Of a stretch of 27,615 bases of DNA, positions 14,474-22,402 are shown one piece after another. The DNA comes from JBCCEV01 sp039030125 (GTDB taxonomy: Bacteria; Pseudomonadota; Gammaproteobacteria; Ga0077536). Location of the stretch: contig JBCCEV010000039.1 in the NCBI GenBank assembly GCA_039030125.1, positions 1 to 27,615 of the forward strand. Direction: 5' to 3'. Numbering within the stretch: the first letter of the stretch is position 1; the number at the start of each line of letters is the position of its first letter. Under the pieces are notes generated by a model. That model was not told the origin of the DNA. It did no database searches and worked only from the letters and a program-made list of their open reading frames with translations. Made by a program: the position numbers and the translations under genes.

Positions 14474-16250
14474 CTGGGACCAAACGCACAACCATATTGT
14501 TCGCGCCTTCGATGCCATGCACCTCTGGATCACGCGCACCAACGGGCAAGTTTGAATAGGACGTCCAAAGGTCACCGGTATCGTGATCGATTTCGATCAT
14601 GCGCAAAAAGGCTTCCTTACGCGGCAACGGGTAATGACGCCAGCTTTCATCATCGATATCAAAACGATAGATTCGATCAGAGTTGGTGGTGCCGACCCAA
14701 ATTGCATGACGTTTCAAATCCAGAGTAACCGAGTAAGTCGCGCCGGCGCGGTCTGGCATGTCATAACGCGCAACCTCTGCACCCATTTCGGTATCAAACT
14801 TAACCAGTTGGCCTTCGCCATACAGCGGAACCCACAAGCTCCCATCGTCCTCAATCGCTAAGCGCCGCGGCGCCGCGCCGCGAGGGAAGGGAACAATTCG
14901 CTCGACACTTTCCGTCTCGGTGTTAAAGGCTCCAAGAAAACCGTGGAGTTGAGTCCACCACACCCGCTTGCCATTCGGATCAAGTGCAGCACCATAAATA
15001 AACACATGAAACTGCTCCTCGCCATCGGGCAGTGGCATGGGATAGCGTTTAATTTCTCCGCTATCGATATGAATGCTCCAAAGCTCATTAAGGCCAACGA
15101 GGGTTAGCCACAACCGTCCTTGCGCATCCGGTTCGACATGGCGTTTGGAATTAAAAGCGGCATCGTGGGTGATGGCAAACTTAACCCCGGGCGGCGGCGG
15201 ATAGGTCCTCCATTCCTTGGTCTTGGTGTTGAAACGGCCGAGCCCATAGCTTTCTTCAAGTGCCATCCACAAGTTGCCCTTTGAATCGGCATTCAACGTA
15301 TGCGGCCCTTGCGGCCCCTCGCCCGGAACGTCATACCACTCGACAGTACCATCGTAGGTATTAAGTGCACCGATCCGATCGGCGTCGAGTTCCAAAAACC
15401 ACAATTTGTCGGAACCTGGCGCGACCGACACTTCACGGGTCCAGCCATAGGTCGGCAACAAATACTCCTCGATGACCGTATTTTCGTTGACACCGTACTC
15501 CCCAAGTTCGGCGACATCGTCGTAGCCGGTCAAAGTCTCGAAGCTCTCCGGGAACGCTTCGGCCAAAAACGGCGTCACAACGTCGGTATCCCGAGGCAGA
15601 AAGAAACTGGTTTCCGGCGTGATCGCCATCTGATAATCCAGGCTTTCCTCTGTTAAGCCCCAGCGCAATTCCTGATGTCCGGATGGTCCCATTTTGAGCG
15701 CAACGGAGCGCATGTAATGAACCATTGCATCCCAGGCTGCATGTTTGGCCTCGTAGGGTGCTCCCTTCAAACCTTTAGCAAAGTTCTTAACCCGCTCGGC
15801 ACCAAGCTGATGGCACCCGGCGCATTCGTTGATCAAGATGTGATAACGGCGTTCACCCGGCTCACCTGGGATCCAAGCCGAAGACGGTACTTGGTCCGCA
15901 ACATTGCTTTTTGGTTTGACCGTGAAATCGATTGTCACTAAATCACCATTCTCTGTGACTTTTCTATCGACTTCCTGCCAACCGATGCGAAACATTTCGA
16001 CGGACAGCTTGGAATAGTCAGCCCGAATTTCTGGTGTTTTGAAATTACCGTTGGCAACCGAGAAAACCGTCGTTGTTGCCGGTACCACATCCGTGCCGGC
16101 AAGATTGATACGCACGAAAGGTACCGGATTACCTTGACCGTCTTTCACCGTGCCGGAAATCGTTACAGCCATCGACGTCTGCGTGAGCGCCATCAGGATT
16201 AGGGTCATGCCCCAACGGGGAGAAAGGTCTAAGCGGGGTAGGAAAGCCAT
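14466..16250 (-). CDS. Exported cytochrome c / Vgb-type beta-propeller fusion protein
   Basis: This 594-residue exported protein has several domains. After a signal peptide (to about residue 28) comes a carboxypeptidase-regulatory-like beta-sandwich (about 30-112, ISGTVKDGQGNPVP). A c-type haem region follows with CAGCH at C143-C146-H147. A long C-terminal beta-propeller (about 265-590) has repeats like GNLWMALEESYGLGRFNTKT and GRLWLTL, characteristic of the virginiamycin B lyase-like (Vgb/YncE) fold. A single haem plus a propeller suggests a periplasmic redox or binding protein. Its place facing the amine dehydrogenase operon suggests a linked role, but function is not established. AGAGGT precedes the ATG at 16250. 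Confidence 0.82.
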   Translation of the reverse strand: MAFLPRLDLSPRWGMTLILMALTQTSMAVTISGTVKDGQGNPVPFVRINLAGTDVVPATTTVFSVANGNFKTPEIRADYSKLSVEMFRIGWQEVDRKVTENGDLVTIDFTVKPKSNVADQVPSSAWIPGEPGERRYHILINECAGCHQLGAERVKNFAKGLKGAPYEAKHAAWDAMVHYMRSVALKMGPSGHQELRWGLTEESLDYQMAITPETSFFLPRDTDVVTPFLAEAFPESFETLTGYDDVAELGEYGVNENTVIEEYLLPTYGWTREVSVAPGSDKLWFLELDADRIGALNTYDGTVEWYDVPGEGPQGPHTLNADSKGNLWMALEESYGLGRFNTKTKEWRTYPPPPGVKFAITHDAAFNSKRHVEPDAQGRLWLTLVGLNELWSIHIDSGEIKRYPMPLPDGEEQFHVFIYGAALDPNGKRVWWTQLHGFLGAFNTETESVERIVPFPRGAAPRRLAIEDDGSLWVPLYGEGQLVKFDTEMGAEVARYDMPDRAGATYSVTLDLKRHAIWVGTTNSDRIYRFDIDDESWRHYPLPRKEAFLRMIEIDHDTGDLWTSYSNLPVGARDPEVHGIEGANNMVVRLVPGD

Positions 16251-16264
16251 TTTGTGGACCTCTT

Positions 16265-16292
16265 AAAACGAAGGCACCCCTTACGGGGTGCC
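16265..16292 (-). terminator. Perfect 8-bp hairpin between Rieske and propeller genes
   Basis: On the minus strand GGCACCCC-GTAA-GGGGTGCC is followed by TTCGTTTT. It sits in the 70-base gap after the Rieske gene. It looks like a terminator or attenuator that would lower read-through into the cytochrome/propeller gene, whose ribosome-binding site follows at once. Confidence 0.6.
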
Positions 16293-16320
16293 AGTATTCG
16301 TGAGTTAGCGATAACGAGGA

Positions 16321-17634
16321 CTATGAGTTCACCATCTCCATCACAGCGTTATAAAGATGACGGGGCGCGGCCTCGCCATCGCAGAGGATCGTCGTTTCCA
16401 AAGCCCCTGATTCAAGTCCAACTTGCGAGGCATCGAGCGTGACAGTGTCTTCCCGGAACGCATCTCTAAGCGTTGTTTTGCCGTGCTCGTGAGTGATCAA
16501 ATCACTCGGTTTCTCAGGCTCTGTGAAATTAATACTCCCTATCCAGCGGGTCCGGTTGACCGTGATAGGCCAAAACTCGTGCCCATAAAAGCCACCGATG
16601 TATGGGTCAACCAGCATGTTTGGAAAGAAACCATGACAGTCAAAAGCGTAAAAAGGATCTTTATCAGGATTCGTACCCGGATAAGCCAAGCCGGCATCCT
16701 CGCCACCAGCGGCGTACCAGCTTGAACCGCGCTGGCGGACCCACTTCTCGACCTCCGGCGGTTCAAAGGTCGGCGATACCATGAAGGTAATGGACCGATT
16801 GCCCTGCTCATGCAAACGGATTGATGTCGGCCTACAGTTCGGATTCAGTGGTCCATTAAACGCCTCGGGCAGCGTCGCGGCATGTACGGTATTAACGTGG
16901 TAACCCTCCTGGAAGGCATCGATCGCGACTTTCCAGTTGACATTAACCTCGGCGGTCCAGATCCCACGCTTGCGCATCTTCTCGAACGGGAAATCAACTA
17001 ACAAATCGGCGTGCGGTTTGATTTGCTCGAGCAAGGTCTGCTGGGGCTCCGGGTCAACATTGATGAAGATGAAGTCCTTCCACACCTCACAATGTACTGG
17101 CTTCAACCCGCGCTGTTCTTTGTTGAGGTTAAAGAACTGGTTCTCATCGGGTACGGACTTTAAAGAACCGTCGAGGTCGTAGACCCAACCGTGGAACCGG
17201 CAGGAAAAATATCTCCGGTGGGACGTCTCCCACGACTCGTGCTGATCCCAACAAACCGTTGTACCGCGGTGCATGCAGGTATTGTAGAAGGCACGCACTT
17301 CGCCATTTTGATCACGGGTGATGATGAACGACGGCGCGATCCCATCTTTCTTGCTCCGAACCGCCTCAATCACCTGTACGAAATAATCGCCGGCTTTAGG
17401 GATCCGCTCGGCGCGCCCTACGTAGAGCCACACCTTCTTGAAGATCTTTTCGCGCTCGAGCTCGAAGAAGTCTTCCGAAACGTAAGGTTCGATAGGTAAC
17501 TCGCTAGTATCCATGCCTGGATAGCGGTCGGCGACGGGCCGAGTGTTGGACCAATCAGGGAGCCGCGCGGCGTCCTCAGGTGGTACGCCTGCAGGCGCAT
17601 CCGCTTTGACATTCGTGGGAGCTTCGGTCTTCAT
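16321..17634 (-). CDS. Rieske non-haem iron oxygenase, alpha subunit
   Basis: This 437-residue aromatic ring-hydroxylating or demethylating type oxygenase subunit has its Rieske [2Fe-2S] ligands at C120-x-H122 (CMHRG) and C145-x2-H148 (CRFHGW). The gap between the halves is 22 residues, longer than the usual 15-17. The mononuclear iron site shows H246 and H251 in QEGYHVNTVHA, with Glu243 at the position that bridges to the neighbouring Rieske centre. No ferredoxin, reductase or beta subunit is adjacent, so electrons must come from elsewhere. GAGGT before the ATG supports the start. It lies 20 bases after the 118-residue protein gene and is probably in its operon. Confidence 0.92.
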   Translation of the reverse strand: MKTEAPTNVKADAPAGVPPEDAARLPDWSNTRPVADRYPGMDTSELPIEPYVSEDFFELEREKIFKKVWLYVGRAERIPKAGDYFVQVIEAVRSKKDGIAPSFIITRDQNGEVRAFYNTCMHRGTTVCWDQHESWETSHRRYFSCRFHGWVYDLDGSLKSVPDENQFFNLNKEQRGLKPVHCEVWKDFIFINVDPEPQQTLLEQIKPHADLLVDFPFEKMRKRGIWTAEVNVNWKVAIDAFQEGYHVNTVHAATLPEAFNGPLNPNCRPTSIRLHEQGNRSITFMVSPTFEPPEVEKWVRQRGSSWYAAGGEDAGLAYPGTNPDKDPFYAFDCHGFFPNMLVDPYIGGFYGHEFWPITVNRTRWIGSINFTEPEKPSDLITHEHGKTTLRDAFREDTVTLDASQVGLESGALETTILCDGEAAPRHLYNAVMEMVNS

Positions 17635-17654
17635 GGCAGTGACCTCAATAGAGC

Positions 17655-18011
17655 TTAGTTTTCGAGTACTTTGATGGGATCGCGGGGCGTAATAATGTGG
17701 AAACGTTCGAACTCGAAGGCGTTCGGTACGTCCGGCTGTTGATAAACCTCAACCGCAGGTACGACCTCCATCAACATTTGACCGAGGCGCAATAACGCCG
17801 CCGCCGGCTTAGGCATGGCGTTCAGAGGAAATTGATCGATGTACTGGCAAAGTGCATCCATCATGGGAAAAATCGTTTGATAAAAATCAACCAAGTCTTC
17901 TTGCTTTTGTTTGACGCGGAAAGCATTGCGTTCGTGTTCTGTGTCCAGCACCCAATCGGGTACAAAACGCTCAAGCGCCGCAAATTCGTCGGGTAGCAGT
18001 GCAGCATCCAT
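17655..18011 (-). CDS. Small protein of unknown function, Rieske oxygenase neighbour
   Basis: This 118-residue protein has no signal peptide or metal motif. It is mostly helical by appearance, opening LLPDEFAALERFVPDWVLDT and containing many acidic and hydrophobic residues (DFYQTIFPMMDALCQYIDQFPL). I recall proteins with this LPxEFxxLExFVxxW opening beside Rieske oxygenase genes in other proteobacteria, which makes it a plausible partner, but I know of no assigned function. It precedes the Rieske gene by 20 bases. AAAGGTTA upstream of the ATG is a modest ribosome-binding site. Confidence 0.75.
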   Translation of the reverse strand: MDAALLPDEFAALERFVPDWVLDTEHERNAFRVKQKQEDLVDFYQTIFPMMDALCQYIDQFPLNAMPKPAAALLRLGQMLMEVVPAVEVYQQPDVPNAFEFERFHIITPRDPIKVLEN

Positions 18012-18079
18012 CGTGATTTAACCTTTAAGTAAGCGGGCTGGGCAGATCGCTATACCATATCTCCGAGCAGGCGAAACGG

Positions 18080-18547
18080 TCAATCTTGACGGCTCTGGAA
18101 TGATTTAAGCCACTGATCCGCCCACCAGTTCGCGTTCGCTTCGATGTTCTGCAGCGCCGTTTGCCCCGTTGCCGCTAGGAAATGAAAACATTCGTGACTC
18201 AATGTGTGCACTGCACATTGTTCTAAGTCGTCGAAAAAAAACGTCTGCTCACCAGAAACCCAACCACGTTTATTGGTCGTCGAAGGCACCCGGCCCCAGT
18301 GCTCGAATCTGAAGGGCGGCGCATGATCAACATTTACGCTGGCCCGGATCCGATAGCCGGAGCGCGTACCCTTGGCAGATTCAAAAGGGAAGTGACATGC
18401 ACCGTGAAGTAATGCCTTTTTGTTCAGTGGCAAAAGCTTGATCCACTCAAGCTCATTGGTGTTGAACTCGCGTAGCTGCTCGCTCATGAAGCTCATGACG
18501 TGCGGCATGCCCACTTTATCGATGACCTTAAACGTTTGCTCGAGCAT
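18080..18547 (-). CDS. Small HExxH putative metalloprotein
   Basis: I do not recognise the family of this 155-residue protein. It contains the zincin-type motif HECFH (H118, E119, H122) in HTLSHECFHFLAATGQ, with Glu136 fourteen residues later (NIEANANWWADQWL) as a possible third ligand. There is no signal peptide. The N-terminal half has a helical opening and a central beta-rich part (GYRIRASVNVDHAPPFRFEHWG). The HExxH-plus-Glu layout resembles minimal metallopeptidases, but the protein is very small and activity is unproven. It is the first of the minus-strand genes leading to the Rieske oxygenase, 68 bases before the 118-residue gene. Confidence 0.7.
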   Translation of the reverse strand: MLEQTFKVIDKVGMPHVMSFMSEQLREFNTNELEWIKLLPLNKKALLHGACHFPFESAKGTRSGYRIRASVNVDHAPPFRFEHWGRVPSTTNKRGWVSGEQTFFFDDLEQCAVHTLSHECFHFLAATGQTALQNIEANANWWADQWLKSFQSRQD

Positions 18548-18704
18548 TCGCGGTTTATGCGCTGATCAATTCTAGTGTCTCATTTTAGAACCTTCGAAGC
18601 TTGTGGTTAATCGACGGCGCGGGGGTCAGGTGTTCCACGATGAAGGCGCTGGTACACATGGAGTTCACGGCGTAGAATCTTTCGCACTACGCGAAGTCCG
18701 GTGA

Positions 18705-18712
18705 GAGGGAGG
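18705..18712 (+). promoter_or_regulatory. Ribosome-binding site fixing the korQ start
   Basis: GAGGGAGG lies six bases before the GTG at 18719. The alternative GTG at 18701 would place this purine run inside the gene, so the later start is preferred. Confidence 0.65.
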
Positions 18713-18718
18713 TGTCGC

Positions 18719-20524
18719 GTGGACCCAACAGACATCTTGGATCCAAATTATTTCCACAAAGTGGTGGATTGCCAGTGGGCGTGTCCCGCTCACACGCCCG
18801 TGCCCGAATATATTCGGCTCATTGCTGCTAATAAGCATGCCGACGCCTACATGGTGAATTGGTATTCCAACGTTTTCCCAGGAATATTGGGGCGCACCTG
18901 TGATCGCCCCTGCGAACCTGCTTGTCGCCGCGGTCGCATCGACGAGGAGCCGGTTGCTATCTGCCGGTTGAAGCGAGTGGCCGCCGACTACAAAGGCGAC
19001 ATCACAACACGCTTACCGCAGCCGGTTGGCAAAACAAATGGCAAGCGCGTCGCGTGCATTGGTGCCGGGCCGGCATCCCTGACGGTTGCGCGCGATCTGG
19101 CGCCATTGGGCTATGAGATCGTGGTTTTTGACGGTGAGAATTTAGCGGGCGGCATGATCCGATCGCAGATCCCGAAATTCCGACTACCTGAGGAAATTAT
19201 CGACGAAGAGGTCGGCTACATCCTCAATCTCGGCGTCGAATTTCGGGGTGGGATCTGGATAGACTCGCTTAAGGATTTGCTGGGCCACGGCTTCGATGCA
19301 ATTTTCGTCGGCACCGGTGCCCCGCGCGGACGTGAACTCGATGTTCCCGGTCGACAGGAAGCGAGCGCGAATATTCATATCGGAATCGACTGGCTCTCCT
19401 CGGTCGCCTTTGGCCATATCAACCAGATCGGTAAGAAAGTGATCGTGCTTGGCGGCGGCAATACCGCGATGGACTGCTGCCGTTCGTCGCTGCGCTTGGG
19501 AGGCGAAGACGTCAAAGTTGTGGTTCGGTCGGGCTTTGATGAAATGAAGGCATCACCGTGGGAAAAAGAAGATGCCGTGCGCGAAGGGATCCCAATCCTT
19601 AATTTCCTGGTCCCTAAAGAAGTTCATCACGACAGCGGCAAACTCGAAGGCATTACGTTCGAAAAAGTTCATGCCGAATACGATGAAAACGGTCGCCGTA
19701 AGTTGTTACCCACTGGCGAGCCGGATCAATCATTTGAGTGTGACGATATCTTGGTTGCCATCGGCCAGGAAAACGCCTTTCCGTGGATCGAACGCGATGT
19801 AGGCATCGAGTTTGGCGATTGGGATATGCCAGTCGTCAACAAGACGACGTTCCAATCGAGTCTTCCCAACGTCTTTTTTGGCGGCGATGCGGCTTTTGGA
19901 CCGGAGAACATCATCTGGGCCGTAGCGCATGGCCACGAAGCGGCTATCTCTATCGATAAATTCTTAAATGGCGAAGATCTAAATGACCGGCCACCCGCCA
20001 TTGTTAATGTCATGTCGCAAAAAATGGGCATACACGAATGGAGTTATGACAACGATGTGGCGGAGGACAAACGCTTTCAGGTTCCACTTAAGGACCTTAA
20101 GCAAGCGCTATCCAACATCAAAGTCGAGGCCGAACTCGGTTTCGACACCACCCTCGCCTATGCGGAGGCCGAGCGCTGCCTTAACTGCGATATTCAAACT
20201 GTATTCGCCGATAAGCTCTGCATTGAATGTGATGCTTGCGTCGATATTTGTCCCGTCGATTGCATTAACTTCGTTGACAACGAACAAGAGCCAGCATTGC
20301 GTGAATCGCTACGGGTTCCTGCTACCGAAATGGGTCAAGACCTATACGTCTCGAAAGAACTCAAGACCACTCGTGTGATGGTGAAAGACGAAAACGTTTG
20401 TCTGCATTGTGGTTTCTGCGCCGAACGTTGCCCCACCGGTGCTTGGGACATGCAGAAATATCTCATTGAGATGGAACATGCGGGTCCGGCATGCCGCCCC
20501 CCCGCCAGGCCCAAAGCCGCCTAA
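18719..20524 (+). CDS. korQ: NAD(P)H:ferredoxin-type flavin/iron-sulfur subunit of 2-oxoacid oxidoreductase
   Basis: This 601-residue protein is built like the glutamate synthase small subunit plus a bacterial ferredoxin. The N-terminal Cys-rich domain (CQWACPAHTPVPEYI, then CDRPCEPACRRG) binds an Fe-S cluster. FAD binding follows (CIGAGPAS, about 113-120), then a second dinucleotide site (VIVLGGGNTAMDCC) and the GDAAFGPENIIWA FAD motif. The C terminus has two [4Fe-4S] motifs, CIECDACVDICPVDC and CLHCGFCAERCPTG. It would pass electrons between the KorAB ferredoxin-like chain and NAD(P)+. KorQ of Azoarcus evansii 2-oxoglutarate:NADP+ oxidoreductase is the closest system I know of. It precedes korA by 12 bases. 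Confidence 0.88.
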   Translation: MDPTDILDPNYFHKVVDCQWACPAHTPVPEYIRLIAANKHADAYMVNWYSNVFPGILGRTCDRPCEPACRRGRIDEEPVAICRLKRVAADYKGDITTRLPQPVGKTNGKRVACIGAGPASLTVARDLAPLGYEIVVFDGENLAGGMIRSQIPKFRLPEEIIDEEVGYILNLGVEFRGGIWIDSLKDLLGHGFDAIFVGTGAPRGRELDVPGRQEASANIHIGIDWLSSVAFGHINQIGKKVIVLGGGNTAMDCCRSSLRLGGEDVKVVVRSGFDEMKASPWEKEDAVREGIPILNFLVPKEVHHDSGKLEGITFEKVHAEYDENGRRKLLPTGEPDQSFECDDILVAIGQENAFPWIERDVGIEFGDWDMPVVNKTTFQSSLPNVFFGGDAAFGPENIIWAVAHGHEAAISIDKFLNGEDLNDRPPAIVNVMSQKMGIHEWSYDNDVAEDKRFQVPLKDLKQALSNIKVEAELGFDTTLAYAEAERCLNCDIQTVFADKLCIECDACVDICPVDCINFVDNEQEPALRESLRVPATEMGQDLYVSKELKTTRVMVKDENVCLHCGFCAERCPTGAWDMQKYLIEMEHAGPACRPPARPKAA

Positions 20525-20528
20525 CGCC

Positions 20529-20539
20529 AAGGGCAACTG
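20529..20539 (+). promoter_or_regulatory. Non-canonical CTG start with AAGGG upstream
   Basis: Between the korQ stop (20522-20524) and the conserved KorA N terminus, the frame has no ATG, GTG or TTG. CTG at 20537 follows AAGGG at 20529-20533 and gives LNRAEKKPLESVNDF, which looks like a normal KorA start. The spacing of three bases is short. Confidence 0.6.
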
Positions 20540-22393
20540 AATCGGGCCGAAAAGAAACCGCTTGAGTCTGTCAACGACTTCGTCGTTAAGTTCGCCAACG
20601 TTAACGGCTCAGGCTCGGCGTCGGCAAACGGCATGTTTGCCAAATCAGTCTTGCGCATGGGCGTCCCTGTTAGTCCGAGAAATATCTTCCCTTCGAACAT
20701 TCAGGGGTTACCCACCTGGTATGAGGTAAGGATTTGCGAAGAAGGCTGGCTGGGTCGACGCGGCGGCGTCGATCTAATGGTGGCAATGAACCCGCAAACA
20801 TGGGACGAAGACGTCGCTGAAATCAATCCCGGCGGTTATCTGTTCTACGATTCTTCGAAACCACTGCCGGCGTCTAAATTTCGCGAAGACATTCACCCCC
20901 TTGGCGTGCCGCTGACTAAGATGTGCAATGAAGCTTATACCGATGCTCGTCAACGCCAGCTATTCAAAAACATCACCTATATCGGCGCCTTGGCGGCTTT
21001 GCTCGATATGGATATCGCGGTGATCGAAACGCTCATCAATGAACAATTCAAAGGCAAGGAAGCGCTTTTCCAGTCGAATCTTCAGGCGTTGCACCGCGGC
21101 CGCGATTGGGTCTATGAAAATCTAGAGCACCCCCTTGGCCTGAAGATCAAAGCCAGTCACCAAGTGGGCGACCGTATCTTTTTGGAAGGCAATAGTGCCG
21201 CAGCCTTGGGCGCTGTTTACGGTGGCGCCACAGTTGCCGCTTGGTATCCGATAACACCTTCCTCTTCGTTGGCCGAAGCGTTTGAGCGGCATTGTAAGAA
21301 GCATCGCAAAGACCCAGATTCGGGGGATTCGCGCTATGCGATCATACAAGCGGAAGACGAACTTGCTTCTATCGGGATGGTGATTGGTGCCGCCTGGAAT
21401 GGGGCCCGGGCCTTCACCGCCACTTCCGGTCCGGGGATATCTTTAATGCAAGAGTTCTTGGGATTCGCCTACTTCGCCGAAATTCCGTCGGTCATTTTCG
21501 ACGTTCAGCGCGGCGGACCATCGACCGGGATGCCCACTAGGACGCAACAATCGGACGTACTGCTGTGCGCCCACGCCTCGCATGGCGATACCAAACACAT
21601 TTTGCTCTTCCCAGAAGATCCCAAAGAAGCTTTCGAGATGGGGGCGACCGCATTCGATCTTGCCGACCGGCTGCAGACGCCGATCTTCGTCATGCTCGAC
21701 CTGGATATCGGAATGAACGAGCGACTATGCGAGCCACTCAACTGGGACGAAGGCCGGCACTATGATCGCGGCAAGGTCATGACCCGCGAGATGTTGGAAC
21801 GCGGCGAAGAATTTGCGCGCTACCTTGACGTTGAGAATGACGGTATCACCTACCGCACCTATCCGGGTACACATCCCCAAGAAGGCGCTTACTTCACCCG
21901 CGGTACAACCAAAGATACCTCAGCACGCTACAGCGAGGCCGGCCCAGATTACATCGAGAACATGGAGCGGCTGCTTCGCAAGTTCGATACGGCAAAGGAA
22001 ATCCTGCCAGCTCCTATCACGCGCACTTGCGATCTACCGTCGCGGATTGGCGTTATTTACTATGGTTCCACGGCACCGGCCATGGACGAAGCCTTTGCCG
22101 CGCTCGAAACCGGCGGCATCGAGCTGGATGGCATGCGCGTGCGTGCCTTTCCATTCTCCGATGACGTCGCGCAGTTTATCGCCGACCACGAACGGGTATT
22201 CGTCGTCGAGCAAAATCGCGACGCGCAACTCAAGACCCTTCTGTGCATTGAATTGGAAACCGATCCGGCAAAATTGGTATCGGTACTGCACTACGATGGA
22301 ACACCGATAACGGCACGTTTTATCGGCGAAACAATTGCGCGTGAATTGATTTCTTCTCACTCAGGAACCATGCGTTCCGCCATGGGAACCTGA
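20537..22393 (+). CDS. korA: 2-oxoacid:acceptor oxidoreductase, fused gamma/alpha subunit
   Basis: This is the catalytic partner of a thiamine-diphosphate 2-oxoacid oxidoreductase, which converts a 2-oxoacid and CoA to acyl-CoA, CO2 and reduced acceptor. From the proposed CTG start it is 618 residues. The gamma domain comes first (VKFANVNGSGSASANGMFAK, then NIFPSNIQGLPTWYEVR). The alpha domain follows from about residue 210, with VEGNSAAALGAVYGGATVAAWYPITPSSS and GPGISLMQEFLGFAYFAEIP. The first ATG in frame is at 20633 and would delete conserved gamma-domain residues including GSGSASANG. It sits between korQ (12 bases) and korB (9 bases). The substrate, probably 2-oxoglutarate by analogy, is not certain. 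Confidence 0.9.
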   Translation: MNRAEKKPLESVNDFVVKFANVNGSGSASANGMFAKSVLRMGVPVSPRNIFPSNIQGLPTWYEVRICEEGWLGRRGGVDLMVAMNPQTWDEDVAEINPGGYLFYDSSKPLPASKFREDIHPLGVPLTKMCNEAYTDARQRQLFKNITYIGALAALLDMDIAVIETLINEQFKGKEALFQSNLQALHRGRDWVYENLEHPLGLKIKASHQVGDRIFLEGNSAAALGAVYGGATVAAWYPITPSSSLAEAFERHCKKHRKDPDSGDSRYAIIQAEDELASIGMVIGAAWNGARAFTATSGPGISLMQEFLGFAYFAEIPSVIFDVQRGGPSTGMPTRTQQSDVLLCAHASHGDTKHILLFPEDPKEAFEMGATAFDLADRLQTPIFVMLDLDIGMNERLCEPLNWDEGRHYDRGKVMTREMLERGEEFARYLDVENDGITYRTYPGTHPQEGAYFTRGTTKDTSARYSEAGPDYIENMERLLRKFDTAKEILPAPITRTCDLPSRIGVIYYGSTAPAMDEAFAALETGGIELDGMRVRAFPFSDDVAQFIADHERVFVVEQNRDAQLKTLLCIELETDPAKLVSVLHYDGTPITARFIGETIARELISSHSGTMRSAMGT

Positions 22394-22402
22394 AACAAGA
22401 CA

